Made by a program: the position numbers and the translations under genes
Assembly (NCBI GenBank): GCA_030762175.1
Contig: CM060833.1
Span: 165,170,001-165,234,000, forward strand
Direction of reading: 5' to 3'
Source: Metallyticus violacea
Lineage: Eukaryota; Arthropoda; Insecta; Mantodea; Metallyticidae
DNA length: 64,000 nucleotides
Shown here: positions 44,119 to 56,818 of the stretch, piece by piece
Position numbering within the stretch: the stretch's first letter is position 1
Layout: each line of letters opens with the position of its first letter
Notes under the pieces: generated by a model
The model's input: only the letters and a program-made list of their open reading frames with translations
What the model was told of the DNA's origin: nothing
Database searches by the model: none

Positions 44119-46312
44119 AAATTTATTTTTATTTACACGTTGTGTTCATGGAACAACAGTCACACTTTTTTGGAATGCACATTGAATGTGTGTGTCTTTT
44201 AAAAAGATTCAGCATTTTCTGTTGGCCTGTTGTTCTTTATTTACAAATAGAATCCGCATCACCACTGGTAATTTAAATATTATTTTATTTACATAAATAT
44301 TTAGTTAGCAACTGTTTTGTTATGACCTTAATTCTAATATATCCATATGAGGTAGTCATTGGGGCCCCTCCTGTCGAATGTTTCTCGATCCACGCCTGAA
44401 TACCATAATCTACTACAGTCTGCAATGAATAATGGGGTCTCTGTAGTAAATTTAGAAAAGAAAAGAGCAATAACAAAGTTAATTCCTTAAATTTATCTAT
44501 TTATGATCAGTTTTTGAAAAGTTGGTACGATTTTTGCCTGAAAACAATAAAATTTTGAAACACTTTTCATATTCGCATCTGCATTGAACGGCACTTTAAC
44601 TGTCGTTTAACATTATTGGGAGAAAAAAAAACGCACTTTATTTCGCGAGGCTTTTGTTTCTGCTTACGCGTTTACTGTTTTAGTTTTGTTACTTCCTTCG
44701 CGATGTTCACTTGACTCTATGAAATGACGTCGACTTCTTTTGTTAGTATAAAATAATACAATGGAGTCTAAGACGAAACAAAATTAAATTTGCTAGAGAA
44801 AAGAGCAGCACAAGGGAAAGTTTGCTTGAGTAAAGTGACTCCTAGGAGACTGTTGCAGCAAAGGAAATAGGATTTGTGTTAAGTTTTGCGAGGAGGTGTT
44901 AATATTCTAAGTGGGGCCCTTATTAAAGAACGCAGGAATAAGTCTCTAACAGCTCTACCAATTAATGAAAAATAATTATAAACTGCGTAAGAGACATAGG
45001 TAAATATAATTTGCAATTTTTATTAGAAATTATTTGTTGCTGGTTGCCATCTTCCTCAGCCTGTTTTATCTTCAATCCTCAATCCACTCATACGGCTTCT
45101 AGTATTTCTTCTCCTTGGTAGTTTCCAATAATTAATCTTCATTGTTATAATCTAACTCTTTTACTTAAAGTATTATTATTCTAAATTTTTAATTTCTTAC
45201 ATACCTTGAAAGGCGTCCATGCTTTTGTCTGAAACAAGCCCTTTCCATAGAAAAAATTCTTGTTCTATATTTTCCTCCCATTACTAAGTACAGATTCAGC
45301 CAAATGTTTTTCACTATATAGATATATACACACCTATTTTATTTTTCCACCATATATATATTGAAGTATGTGAAAATACTACTGCAGGAGGGTGAACCAC
45401 AAAAGGAAAAAATAAAATTATTAACATATTAATGAAGGACACATGAAAATTATTATGCACAATTTTGAAAGACCAGTATCATTTTAAGCTGAAGAAAAAA
45501 TAAAATTTCCACATTATTCTAAGTGATCAAGTGGATTTCGGTTCTCCTAATAAAGCATTACTTTTAATGGTCGATTTGAACGGAGGAATAAGTCACGCTA
45601 AGGCGTGAGCTAGGGGGATGTAGATATAGAAATACCTAAGGTATAATTAAAGATCTTATGCCATGGCAAATGCTTTTATTCTCCATAACCTATGCCCACG
45701 GTAAAATACCTTCTCAACAATTAATATTTAAATGAGTAACAAATATTATACATAACGTCAGACATTGTGACTGACAGGGCCCTTACCTTAGGAGCGATGT
45801 CACTGAGCTGAGTTTGCCAAGCGGGTGGATCGAGCAAAGAATGAAGAAGGCTCTGCTAATATAGCTTCGCGAAAACCTAAACAGGAGGGTCTTTACATTA
45901 TGATATAAAATTTATCAAATATAGTAAACCAACGCCCTAGATTTAAATTGTAGTGACAAATGGAAAGAGAGTATGTAGCTGTTAGGGCCTTTCCCTAGCA
46001 TCCGTGATAAGTTCAGCTTGTTGCTAAGCGGAAGATTATGTCACGATAAAATCCATTAAGCCGTTATCGGAATAGGTAAAATCAAATGAGTTTATATTTA
46101 ATATCAGAATTTTCTGAATCAGCTAAGCTATGAGAAAATATAAAATATTCCAACAAATAAAGTTAACTATTATCATAATAATTTTGGCCATATACTAAAT
46201 TAAAGCACCCCTTAAGCGTACAAGAGGAAATATGATGTAAGAGAAAAAGAAATAAATTGTGACACATTAATTCATTGCTATAGAGAAATACAATTTAAAA
46301 TTACAAACTAAA
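44119..46312. other. Unassigned AT-rich sequence
   Basis: About 2.2 kb without a recognised gene or repeat. Open frames are short and anonymous. Confidence 0.45.
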
Positions 46313-46314
46313 TG

Positions 46315-47566
46315 ACGGTATATCCGTAAGTTTCCGGACTTCCCAATAAGAATTATGGCCTTCACAAAACCCTTATCTGTTGTCACACCTTATCTGTTAA
46401 GTAAACAACTGCAGCTGTAACTTCCGTTCCGCTGTGTTCAGATATAGTTGTATAAAGAAGGCTATGTGTAGAAGATTATGACATGTTCAAAATGAATTAT
46501 TAACCTGTTATTAAGTTCTTCACAAAAGAAGCACTTACTCCAAATGAAATTAAACAGCGATTAGACGGTGTATATGGGGAAGCACCCCCTCATATTCTAC
46601 CGTAAAAGAATGGGCCAAACTTTTTCGAATGGGTCGAGAAAGCATTGAAGACGAAGAGTGTGCAGGTTGGACCTTAGAGGTGCTCACTCCTGAAAACAAA
46701 GCACTTGTGGAAGGAGAAATTATGGAAGACCGGCGGCTCAAAGTTACAAAAGTAGCAGCAAAGTTAGGCCTTTCTAACACAACAGACATTCGAATTATTA
46801 TGAACATTCAAACATGAATAAGGTTAGTGCAAGATGGGTGCCTAGACGTCTTTTCTCAGTCCAAAAGCAGCAAGGAATCATTTGTTGTCAGGCATTTTGA
46901 AGCTCTCCCATGGCAACGAGACAGAAGTTCTGCAAACCGTTGTTACAGGAGGTGAAACTATGGTCCTCTACTATGATCAATGGATTGGCGTAAACCTGGC
47001 TAAGCCCCGTCTCTGAAGACTAAGGTTACTCAGGCAACCAAGAAGATAATAGCCACAATCTTTTAGAGCTGTGAAGAAATACTCTTCCTTGACTTCAAGG
47101 AGAGGAACACCACAGTAAATGGGGAGTACTATGCTGGCCTACTGCACAGACTTCCATCAAAGAGAAAAGGCAAGGAAAACTGAGTGGTGGTGTGCCCTTT
47201 TTCACGACAACGCGCCTGTGTACACAGCTCTTGTTGCAAAGGAAACTGTGAAGAAATGTGGCTTCAAGGAGATCGACCATCCACCCTACAGCCCAGATCT
47301 AGCTCCCAGGGACCATTTCCTCTTCTCAAAACTCAATAAGGAAATCGAGTTAAGAAATTTAGGTGCGAGGAAGAAGAGATGGATGCTGTTTATGCCTATT
47401 TGGATACAAGACTTCTGACTAATGGGAGGGGGGGATTGAAATGTTATTTCAAAGATGTGAGAAGTATATTGCAATAAAGGGTACATATGTTGAAATGTGA
47501 AATACAGTTTATGTCTTTACCATGCCTAGAAAATAGTTGGGCGGGAAACTTATGGGGTTATCCTGG
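46315..47566 (+). mobile_element. Mariner copy M6, near full length, decayed
   Basis: About 1.25 kb. The ends are diverged: GTATATCCGTAAGTTTCCGG at the left and GCGGGAAACTTATGGGGTTA at the right, and the exact outer bases are uncertain by a few positions. The 5' leader matches M3 and M4 (CCTTATCTGTTAAGTAAACA). The whole transposase order is present on the plus strand, but with many frameshifts. Confidence 0.88.
46492..47418 (+). pseudogene. Mariner transposase, inactivated (M6)
   Basis: ATG 46492 is followed at once by a stop (MNY then stop, PVIKFFTKEALTPNEIKQRL). The helix-turn-helix is KVTKVAAKLGLSNTTDIRII (about 46740-46800). The first catalytic block TGDET is changed to TGGET, losing that aspartate (about 46948). 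The second is intact in FHDNAPVYT (about 47200-47230), and the third is in APRDHFLFSKL (about 47305-47335), with the 34-residue spacing visible. Frameshifts near 46560, 46800 and 46975 break it. Confidence 0.87.
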
Positions 47567-47568
47567 TG

Positions 47569-47985
47569 TCAGTAGCAGAATGTATAGTCGGGTACAATTA
47601 ATCCAGATATCTGTTCTAAGAAGCTAGAAATTTAACAACCCCAAGCATAATCTAACAAATGAAGAATGCCTCTTAAGTTTAAAACTAGATTACAGATTTA
47701 TTTGTCGAGATATAATGTGATTTTAAAGACTTAACTTGCGTCAGAAATATTTTGAAATCAAATATCTAAAGCTTGAAGGTACACAAGAAAATAACTGGGA
47801 AATATTATAGTGAGTTAAACAATTGACGTGCGTATTTCTGGGAGGAGCGAATGAACATGAGGGTAGTTTGATGTCCCCACTGAGTGATTTATGAGAGTTT
47901 TATATCACGAGACAAGTTCTCGAGTGGCTAAAAAAAAATTAAACAACGCATTATGTATTCGTAAGATGCTCCCCGGCCTGGCGAC
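47569..47985. other. Unassigned AT-rich sequence
   Basis: No feature is recognised. Confidence 0.45.
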
Positions 47986-47989
47986 GTGA

Positions 47990-48480
47990 AACATGACGTT
48001 GAGGTTATGAGCGGGGAGGCTGGACAGAGTTGTAGCAGCGATGAGCTCACCTACCAGGTGCATTCTTCAGCTTCTCACACCGAAGACAAAAGACGCATAG
48101 TTTTTGTCAGGTGCTTTGGGATCGATATGAGCGCGAAGGAACGAATTTATTAATCGGATAGTAATTGCAGATGAAAACTGGTACATTATTTCGCACTAGC
48201 TCCCTGCAAAGTGCCAAACATGTACAGGAAAGGTGGTGCTAGGCAAAATAAAGAAGTAATTGTAAAACTTTATCTATCCAAGAGTCAAACAGTATTGGGA
48301 TTTCCAGCAAGATAGTGCCAGGCCTGATGAAGCAAGTGTTATTTGGACGGTGTAAAGATTCCTTGCTGGCCGCAAATTCACTCTTAATGCCGATGTCCAT
48401 TCTGCAGCACAGGATTGGCTTAGGCACCAGCGAAAGGTGTTGACAACAAGAGCTGATTTGATGTGAACAACAGAGAGATT
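47990..48480 (+). pseudogene. Mariner transposase relic, third lineage
   Basis: Broken plus-strand frames contain DRYEREGTNLLIGIVIADEN (about 48122-48180; compare RY-x-EGDDFLDRIVTGDET with the first catalytic aspartate). DFQQDSARPDEASVIWTV (about 48298-48350) holds the second. FLAGRKFTLNADVHSAAQDW (about 48360-48420), then LRHQRKVLTTRADLM, is the C-terminal region. The third aspartate block is lost in a deletion between the last two segments. It is clearly not the M1-M7 family. It lies directly left of mariner copy M7. Confidence 0.62.
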
Positions 48481-48523
48481 ACTTTGAATTATAAATATAC
48501 TTTTGTTTACTATGTAAAAAAGT

Positions 48524-49449
48524 ACTATGCTGACCTACTGCACAGACTACGTGCTTGCGTCAAAGAAAAAAGGTGAGGAAAGCTGAGTGGTGGTGTGCAC
48601 CTTCTTCACGACAACGTGCCTGTGCACACAGCTCTTGTTGCAAAGGAAGCTATGAAGAAATGTGGCTTTCAGGAGATCGACCTCCACCCTACTGCCCAGA
48701 TTTAGCTCCCAGTGACTACTTCCTCTTCTCAAAACTCAAAAAAGACATTTAAGGAAGGAAGTAAATTTAATTTAATTTTGGACAAGGAATCATAATAGGG
48801 GACCATAGTTTCATCTCCTGTAACAATGGTTTGCAGAACTTCTCTCTCGTTGCCACAGCAGAGCTCCAAAAATGCCTGACAACAGATGACTCGTTGCTGC
48901 TTTTGAACTGAGGAAAGAAGTCTAGGCACCCATCTTGCACTAACCTTATTCATGTTTAAATGCTCTTGATAAATTTGATGGACTGTTGTTTTAGAAAGGC
49001 CCAACCTTGCTGCTATTTCTGTAACTTTGAGCCGCTGGTCTTCCATAACTTCTCCTTCCACAAGAGCGATGTTTTCAGGAGTGAGCACCTCCAAGACCTG
49101 CACGCTCTTTGTCTTCAATGCTTACTCGACCCTTTCGAAAAAGTTTGGCCCATTCTTTTACGATAGAATATGAGGGAGATGCTTCCCCATGTACACCGTC
49201 CAATCGTTCTTTAATTTTGGAGGAAGTTGTTCTTTTGTGAACAACTTAACAGCTCGAAACTCCATTTTGAACTTTCACAATCTGCTACACAGCCTTCTTT
49301 ATGCAAATATATATGAAATACTGAACACGGCGGAGCGGAAGTTACAGCTGCAATCATTTACTTAACAGATAAGGCATGAGCCCAGATAAGGCCTTTGTGA
49401 GGGCGACAATTCTTATCGGCGAGGTTGGAAACTTATGGACCTACACTCG
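48524..49449. mobile_element. Mariner copy M7, internally inverted
   Basis: The left part (48524-48752) is plus-strand C-terminal transposase, YYADLLHRLRACVKEK through LHDNVPVHT (about 48607-48633) to SDYFLFSKLKKDI (about 48712-48750). The right part (about 48778-49449) is minus-strand N-terminal transposase. It has TGDETM (about 48820), helix-turn-helix KVTEIAARLGLSKTTVHQIY (about 48970-49030) and MEFRAVK-like start near 49262, then the leader and the end, complement of CGAGTGTAGGTCCATAAG. The two halves face each other, so one was inverted. The left terminal repeat is missing. Confidence 0.85.
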
Positions 49450-49451
49450 TA

Positions 49452-50440
49452 TATCCCTACCTTACAAATTTTCAAAATTTTCATTAGCCTCTCAGTTTTT
49501 AATGTAGAAGCGAGTTTGGATTATTTCAAAACCTTGCAATGAAACAATGTACCTAAAGAAACGCGCAGAGTGGCGAGAGCTGCTCTCAGATTCCTTGTTT
49601 ATAGAAAACTTTTTGCTCCCGACCACACAACAGCACAACCTCCAACAGTAGCTAATTCTTTCTGAGAGGCAAAATATCGCGTAACATAAAATCCCATCAG
49701 TGCAGGAAGAAAAGAGACAATAAAGCCTCGTTTTGAGTAGAATCATTATTTTGAGTGCTTCCCTACCGTTTTGACGCTAAAAGTAAATAAAAAGCCAGCA
49801 ACCATCTACAGGATTAAATTCCTTTCTCTAAAAACGGGTAAAGGAATCGGCTTTCAGGAACATACCGTTATTCGATCATAAAGGACTTTGAAAAAAAAAA
49901 AAAAAAAAAAGAATACCGTTGTGCAGATTCCAGGCACGTTTCTCAAACTACTGCATAAATAAAACGCCAGGCAACTTGCTCTCCTAAGTGGGTGATATAT
50001 ATGATGACCAACTTTTTATTGAAGAGGGTTGAAAAAGCAATTATACCTCCATAAATTTTGTAGAAAGTTGTACATTAGTGAATGAGTTTGCAGGTTTCGC
50101 TGTGCTGGTCTTTGAAGCAATCATTAAGTAAAATAAATACGAATGTGTTGTATTTCAGGGATTTCAGCGTCGCTTTTAAGTACCACATTTATTTTCATTG
50201 TTTCTGTTCTGTCCACTATTGTAACTTGCTTAATACATCTTAACTAAGGTATTCTTTTTACAATCGTTTCTGTTTCAACATCAAGATTGTAGTCTACCGA
50301 ATATTTACAAGTTAACATCAAGCCAATAAGCATATTTGAAAAAGTTTTAATATTAATTTGCCTTGGCACAGTTCCAAACAATGCTAAAACAAATGCAATT
50401 CTTTGCAAGTACAAAAACACATTTAATAAAACAGTATTGG
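49452..50440. other. Unassigned sequence with a poly-A run
   Basis: A run of about 20 A lies at 49890-49909. A minus-strand frame of 84 codons (49492-49746) has no recognisable motif. Confidence 0.45.
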
Positions 50441-50450
50441 GATTTTTTAT

Positions 50451-50622
50451 TTGTTTATTTACGGACGCTCTTTAACATCTCAGGTCATCAGTGTCCCATT
50501 CAATTCAGGGGGTGAAACGGCCGACAAATTTTGCTCACAGGTCTCTTTTTTCAGGCTTGAGGTTCTTTATCTTGCCGTAAATGTACGACACGGGACCCGC
50601 GGCTTTACTTCCCTTCCCTTGA
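50451..50622 (-). mobile_element. SINE family A, copy A9 (5' truncated)
   Basis: Tail and body only: TTTACGGACGCTCTTTAACA, then CGGCCGACAAATTTTGCTCA and CTTTACTTCCCTTCC at the right end. The head and upstream body are missing. The right edge abuts LINE-like sequence. Confidence 0.85.
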
Positions 50623-50635
50623 AAGTGCCGGGTTG

Positions 50636-51085
50636 AGCGAGGGAAATTGAAGATGATGTGTTGACAGGAAAGAACACTTTGTTATCTGCCATGCGGCGCT
50701 GTAATACCTGACACACAGTAGTTTTCTGACTGCTAAGAAGCGCCGAGCAAAGTGAAGCTCGAACGGAACGGTCTAAAAGAAAAGTTTATAATTAATGTTC
50801 CAGATGTGGGAAAGGGGACAATATGTAGATATCTGTGGCAGGGAAGAAAGAAGTGGTCTGCATGGTTCAGATTAGGGGCTTGGAAAAGACACAAAACAGT
50901 TAATGCTCTCGGGGAAAGAATTTGCCCATTGTGCAGAGAAAGCGATACCTGGAGGTATATTTGGCAGAATGCAGGGAAACGGAGATTTTAAGAAATGAGC
51001 ATTTAGCACCGCAATTTTGAATTCCAATAGAAGTTTGAACATTTGCAGGGAAATGTTGATGCATGCGAGATACACAATTTGGGAA
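50636..51085 (+). pseudogene. LINE ORF2 C-terminal fragment with CCHC-like motif
   Basis: A 79-codon frame (50752-50991) includes WSAWFRLGAWKRHKTVN and ICPLCRESDTWRYIWQNAGK. Many R1/I/jockey-type LINE proteins end with RLG-x-N, then CPLC-x4-DT-x2-H-I-x3-C. Here the CxxC pair is kept, while the His and last Cys positions are changed (Tyr and Ala). In shifted frame, EFQ-KFEHLQGNVDACEIHN follows, as the last segment would. It lacks the polymerase domain and ends before a GTAT microsatellite. Confidence 0.55.
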
Positions 51086-51264
51086 TATTTCTAGAGAAGA
51101 CCTGAAAAATTAGGTTAATGACTATAATGAAGAAGGGGGGGGGGTTGTAGAGGTGATGTGAGTAAATGGAAGGGGGGCTCAAGAGAAAGGGTTCTATTCA
51201 TGTTTATGTATTTATATATAAAATTATTAATAGAAAACGCAAATATATCGAAGTATTTGTATAT

Positions 51265-51333
51265 TTGTATGTATGTATGTATGTATGTATGTATGTATGT
51301 ATGTATGTATGTATGTATGTATGTATGTATGTA
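51265..51333. repeat. (GTAT)n microsatellite
   Basis: About 17 units. The repeated MYVC frames across it are translations of the repeat and not genes. Confidence 0.95.
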
Positions 51334-51908
51334 TATGTGTATGGTCCTTTTGATTGTTATAAGGACGACGTTAGCATGTACGGCCGTAAGGCCCATGCGA
51401 CAGTTGTATTTATTTGAATGCATTCTAAAACGTACAATAAAACGTCCATTACTACTAGTAATTTATGAGCTCAATGTTCACAATGTATTTGTCACTATAA
51501 ATCTCCAAAAAGTGTTCACTTTTGAAACCAGAAGGGTCACCTTACTGTTAGCTACCACAATACTTTCCCTTGCAGCTTCAACTGAGGTTAGCAGGAAGAA
51601 CAAAGATGGCCGTTAAGCGGAGCCGGTGGTCATTGTTAATGTTGCGTTTCTGAATTCTTTGTGAAGTGACTGGTGTGGAAAATGCAACAGCTCGTCTAGT
51701 TCAGTGACATTTTATTCTTTGCGTAATAGAGTCTGCCTCATTACTTGACCTGCAGTTTTGCTTAAATTGTTGTGTAAAACACTGAATAAACACAGTGGAG
51801 TTCGCTAAAATTACAGGCAGGAAGGAAATTATAGGTAAATTCTTTATACCAAATAGCATTTGAAGTTAACAGAATTACGCAGTGTCTTATGGACAGTTGC
51901 ACACTTCG
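51334..51908. other. Unassigned sequence
   Basis: No feature is recognised apart from the end of a frame that reads through the microsatellite. Confidence 0.4.
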
Positions 51909-51921
51909 TTTTATATCGTGA

Positions 51922-52213
51922 TTAACTGAGTAGTGTTTAACGCCAATTTTTTCTACTGAGGCACCACAGGCGGTGGACACTGAGATACATGGAATGAAAT
52001 GAAATGAAATGAAATGGTAAATTGGGGAAGGATTTTTTTAAACAAAGGAAGCGTTTCAGGTCTAAGTTTAGGGTACCTATCCCATTTGTCATTTATGAGG
52101 ACTGAGGAAAACCTGGGAAAAACCTCAGAAAGGGAAGACGGTCGCGGAAATCGAACCCCAGACCTCCCGCTCACGAGTCCGCGCCTTAACGACCTCGGTC
52201 ACCCATGACGGTG
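51922..52213 (-). mobile_element. SINE family B, copy B8
   Basis: 12-bp target duplications with one mismatch (TTTATATCGTGA at 51910-51921, TTTATACCGTGA at 52214-52225). A short (AAATG)n run lies inside at about 51996-52016. The B-box complement GGAAATCGAACCCC is near 52146. Confidence 0.94.
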
Positions 52214-52225
52214 TTTATACCGTGA

Positions 52226-52646
52226 AGAAAGTGTACTAATTAAAAAAAGATTCTGAGTTTAAAGCTTAGAAATAAAACACACAGATGACACCACAATCTC
52301 TAAAGAAGTGCGAGGTTCATGGGCGGTACCACGGAATTAATTATAACACTTGTGTACTCCGCTTATTTTAGACCGCAAGCCTCCACTGTTTCTTTACAGA
52401 ACTTAAATTCAAGTTATTGAATGAATAAGCCATAGCTCGTATGTTCCTCTTCTTTGTAGTTTTCAAAGCCTGGTCTTAAATTCGTGAAAATTCTTTTTAT
52501 CTCTTAAACTTTCTAATCTTTTACTTTAATTAAAAAAAAATTATTTACGCTTTGCAACCGTCATTCAAAACTTAATTGCGTTGTTCACTTCTGTATTTAC
52601 AGTAATCTTTCATGTGCAAAACTGAACAGGTTTCCACTTTGTACCT
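52226..52646. other. Unassigned AT-rich sequence
   Basis: No feature is recognised. Confidence 0.45.
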
Positions 52647-52647
52647 G

Positions 52648-52669
52648 AAAGAAGAAGAAGAAGAAGAAG

Positions 52670-52697
<28 letters not shown>
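52648..52697. repeat. (GAA)n microsatellite
   Basis: About 16 GAA units. The minus-strand poly-phenylalanine frame over it is not a gene. Confidence 0.95.
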
Positions 52698-52702
<5 letters not shown>

Positions 52703-53785
52703 TTACTGAGAGTCAAAGAGTAATTTGAGAACAAGACTTGACCGCATGCAATTAAAAATAAGAAAGAACCCGCACACCGTTTATCTTTTGTTACATTTTT
52801 TCGATGTTTTTCTTTTTTCCCGTAGCCAGTTATATTTCTATTGCAATGTATCACATATATAGGAGCGAAACGTATAAAAGTAATAAAATTATGGTAATTA
52901 AATTACGTAAAGTAGTCTCAAATATTAAAAAGGATGCAACCAGGATATTCATACACATATTCTAATAACCGTTGTTTCATGTAGAGTTCCACGTCACGCA
53001 CATCTGAGGATGTGACACACATTTTGATTGACTACTGTTCTTCGTTAGCTCTTTCCCTCTTCTTTTTTGACTGGACGTTGCGTGTGGAGCCCCGGTTGGT
53101 ATTGACTCGTCGAGGACAATCTTCAGCTTCTCTAGGATTCCTCTCTATTTTACAGTTGATTTACTTTTGCTTGCCTGTGTCTGGCATTTCCAAGCCTTCA
53201 TTAAATTTCATGTTTAAAAGTAATCTTTTTTACTCTTTCCTTATTCCTAAATTTCTGAGCAGCGTTTCCGAACTGCTTCCATATCGAATGGGTAACATTC
53301 CTGGAATTTGGTTATTTCCTTGAAGTGTTGCATTAAATGCCTACTTCATTATTTGATACAGTAAAAAAAAAACTCGTATTTCTATACGTGAAAACTGCAG
53401 AAAGCACAATATGATAAGTGAACATAATATGCATGTTCTCATTAATCATTATATATTGGATTTACAAGGTTTATGTGTAAAATAAAGCACATTTAACTAT
53501 AATCATAAAATTATATTAACCTACTTTCCCATTTAATCTCTTTGGGCCATTAAACATTTGGTATATCTGAAAACCAGTTCGTAAAAAATTACTTTTCACG
53601 ACGCCAACCTTTTCAAATCATTTTTCACTAAGGGGTTTCATCTTTGAAACGAGGTGAAAATCCGACAATGCTAATTCCAAACTGTAAGGTCAAACATTTT
53701 CCAATGAAATTCATCATGTAACAGTTCTTCTTTCTTGGCTGCAAGCGGGTGAAAATTTTATGTTATGTGACAGTTGTTCAAGTAG
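52698..53785. other. Unassigned sequence
   Basis: A 103-codon plus-strand frame (53012-53323) rich in Leu, Phe and Ser has no motif I recognise. Confidence 0.4.
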
Positions 53786-53793
53786 GGTAGTAG

Positions 53794-54085
53794 TGTTTAG
53801 CCCTCGTTTTTACTACTGAGGAACCACAGGCGGTGAACACTGATGATGCATGAGATGAAATGATATATTGGGAAGGAAATTTTTTTAAAGGAAGGAAGCG
53901 TTCCAGACCTAAGTTTAGGGTACCTACCCGGCATTTGCCAGTTATGAGGATAGAGGAAAACCTGAAGAAAAAAAAAAAAAAAAAAAAAAACTAGTCAGGG
54001 AGGACGGTCATGGTAGAATTCGAACTTCAGACCTCCCGCTCACGAATTCGCGCCTTAACGACCTCGGCTATCCGTGGCTGTATCA
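53794..54085 (-). mobile_element. SINE family B, copy B9
   Basis: GGTAGTAG at 53786-53793 and 54086-54093 is a short likely target duplication. A run of about 20 A at 53966-53989 expands the normal TTTTTTCC stretch of the body (complement). The B-box complement is altered (AGAATTCGAACTTC). Confidence 0.92.
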
Positions 54086-54154
54086 GGTAGTAGAGAAACA
54101 GTCTATGCTCGTATGACAGACTGGATACAGAAATATCGTGCGTTAGGTCTAACA

Positions 54155-54405
54155 GCACTTACCTCGTAGACTCAAGATCACGGGTTGAAACCCGGCCATG
54201 GTCAACGTGGGGTGTAAAATTCCTAAATATGGTTTCCTTGGGAAAGGGAATAAAAAGTTGTTGGTCTCATGATATATATTTACTACACGTAGAAGCTCAA
54301 GGCTGAAAGAAGAGGCCTCTGAGCAAAATTTAAAGATCATTTCACGCCCTAATTTCAATTGAACGCAAATGACCAAAGATGTTAAAAGAGCGTTTTGGTT
54401 GCAGA
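54155..54405 (+). mobile_element. SINE family A, copy A10, diverged
   Basis: The B-box region reads CACGGGTTGAAACCCGGCCA. The body blocks AGGCCTCTGAGCAAAATTTA, TTTCACGCCCTAATTTCAAT and GATGTTAAAAGAGCG follow. The A-box end is too diverged to place. It lies 70 bp after B9. Confidence 0.82.
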
Positions 54406-55519
54406 CAAAGATTTGTTTTTATTAAAAGCTTAGAATTAATTTATGTCCATTGTCTTAAGTACAAGGAGTTAACATTTGACTGTGTTGTATAAACAAATAT
54501 TAATTTTGACATAGAGTAATTCATTCCAATGTGGGGGATAAGAACTTCTCAGGACCTGCTCGTATAAAATTTTCACTAGAAACGCTCAGAGACTGTACAG
54601 TAAGACAAAATGCGATAATCTATAAAATAGTACTAGACTCATGTACTTCATGCTTGGATTCAGTCTTTCATAATATTTTTATGCATATGTTGTATGTGTA
54701 CTCGTAATTATGTATATTAATTACTTTATTGTTGCATTAATTACGGATTTCATTGCATAAATAGACTGTTCTTGTCCTCCAGCCCATACGTTAACACTGA
54801 ACCTGTGTTAGTCACTTCCTTGGGGTTTTTTTCCGCCCAACTGCGAGTTGTGCAAGTTGACGATGCCGTGGACTCAGGACTGGTGTAGCATCAATGGAAG
54901 AACCTTATCATACAGATGCATACAGTGAATAAAATACCTAGCAGGCAATCACTAGTCTTCGACCATGTGCGCTTATCTCTACACTGTCGACGTATACTGT
55001 GTAGTATCATGCATTTCTGGATATGGGTCACCTCTTACAAAATGATTAATTTGCAGTCCTTCGCATTATACTAAACGTAAGCGGTATTTTAATCATCCTG
55101 TATACTGCCTGAAAGATCTTTATTTTTCTTATTGCTGATTCATATATACGTAATATTATACCTACTTTAAAGGATTATAACATCTCTGTATTGATAAAAA
55201 AAAAATATATATATATTCATCTCAGTACAGAGAAAAACTCAAGTGGCAAAGTCTTCAAGAAAGTTCAAGGTGTTTACTACTATTGAAAGGAATGAAGGAA
55301 ATGCTGTTGAAGATGTTCAAGAAGATCACTTGACAAAGTTATATTTCGACGTTGTTCTGACTGAGGTAACTGAATCCAAAATTGGCTGTTTTGAGATATT
55401 AACACATTTGTATTAATTATAGTGTGGCAGTACTCGTGAAGGATATGTCTATATGTTTCTATACAACAAATGTATTGTATTCTCATTCAGATTTTTTGTA
55501 AAGTAGAAATCAATAAAAC
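54406..55519. other. Unassigned AT-rich sequence
   Basis: No recognised gene or repeat. Short AT tract at about 55199-55216. Confidence 0.45.
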
Positions 55520-55520
55520 T

Positions 55521-55772
55521 CACGGGTGGCCGAGGTCGTTAAGGCGCGGATTCGTGAGCGGGACGTCTGGGGTTAGAATCCTGCTCCCTGACTGAGGTTT
55601 TCCTCCTCTTCACAAATGGCAAATGCCGGGGAGGTACCCTAAATTTTGCCTGCAACGTTTCCTTCCCTAAAAAAAAAAATGCTTTCCGATTATATCATTT
55701 CATCTCATGCATCATCTGAGTCCATCGCCTATGGTGCTTCAGTAGTAAAAACGGGCGTTAAACACCATTCAT
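55521..55772 (+). mobile_element. SINE family B, copy B10
   Basis: The head is CACGGGTGGCCGAGGTCGTT. The B box is GGGTTAGAATCC with one change, and a deletion follows it. The tail is GGCGTTAAACACCATTCATT, the (ATTC)n type seen in B6 and B7. Confidence 0.92.
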
Positions 55773-56806
55773 TCACTAAAATTCTTACACCTCACAAATT
55801 ACTTTTGTATTCTGTAACACCTGTCAGAGCGACGGTTAAAAAAATGTATTCCGAAATAACACAAGTAAGAATAAATGGGCAATTTAAACTGGAATTTCAT
55901 ATTTTCTTGTTACTTAGATGTTTATTATCAGAACGTTGTGAAGAAGGAATGTTGTCTCAAAAATTCACATTTTAATAATTACTTCTGATGGCAATTATAA
56001 TAATAATGCATTTGAATTCAGGTATGTTTAATAAGGCCAAAAATGATACACAAATCAAGGGTATCAACATTACAATTAGATCTGAATTTCAATATTATAA
56101 TTGTTAATGAATGCTTATAGATTTATATATCTCTTTGTTTAATAAGCAACATTCAGCCGAGAGTTATATCTCCAAATATCTGTCAAAAAGATAAACTGGT
56201 AACAATAGGACATACTGAACATTTGTCGGAACGGTGCGGTAGAGGATCATAGTCTCGCCTTTCGTTAACAATAGACTTACCCTTCAAATCCTCCCAGACA
56301 GACCTGCCGACAACACCATATGTTTTATTACACTTGAAACTGGGCATGGCAAAAATTATTATTTAAATCGGTAGCTTGTCACATACAAAAGATACTGCGC
56401 ATGCAGAAACAGGTGTCTTAAAAGAAAGCAAAAATTTTAGCTGTTTCCAACAGTTTCAAAGGAATGCCATAGGTTAACTAACGAAGACTGCCTTATTGCA
56501 AACCTGTATATATGGAGAAGTGTTTATTTTAGAAAGTAATTGATCTGGTTTGACCAATAAATATATTTCGAAACCTAAGGAACAGGAGCATGTAATATGA
56601 ACGATATTTATTGTGATCCAATAGGAACTAGAAGTGAACCAAGTTCAATAATATTTGAAGGAATTTAATTTTCGCGAGGTTCGGAGCGAATTCATATAAC
56701 AGGTTTAATATTAAATTTAAGAAATAAATTTAGACATGTGTGATAATCGAAGAGTAACCGAAGAGAGACAGAAGTGTGGTAGTAACTAAAGAGTAACGGA
56801 ATAGTA
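55773..56806. other. Unassigned AT-rich sequence
   Basis: A short minus-strand frame near 56245-56350 (MPSFKCNKTYGVVGRSVWED) is followed by GGTAAGT, which looks like a splice donor. The evidence is too thin for a gene call. Confidence 0.35.
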
Positions 56807-56818
56807 ACAGGGGAGTGA

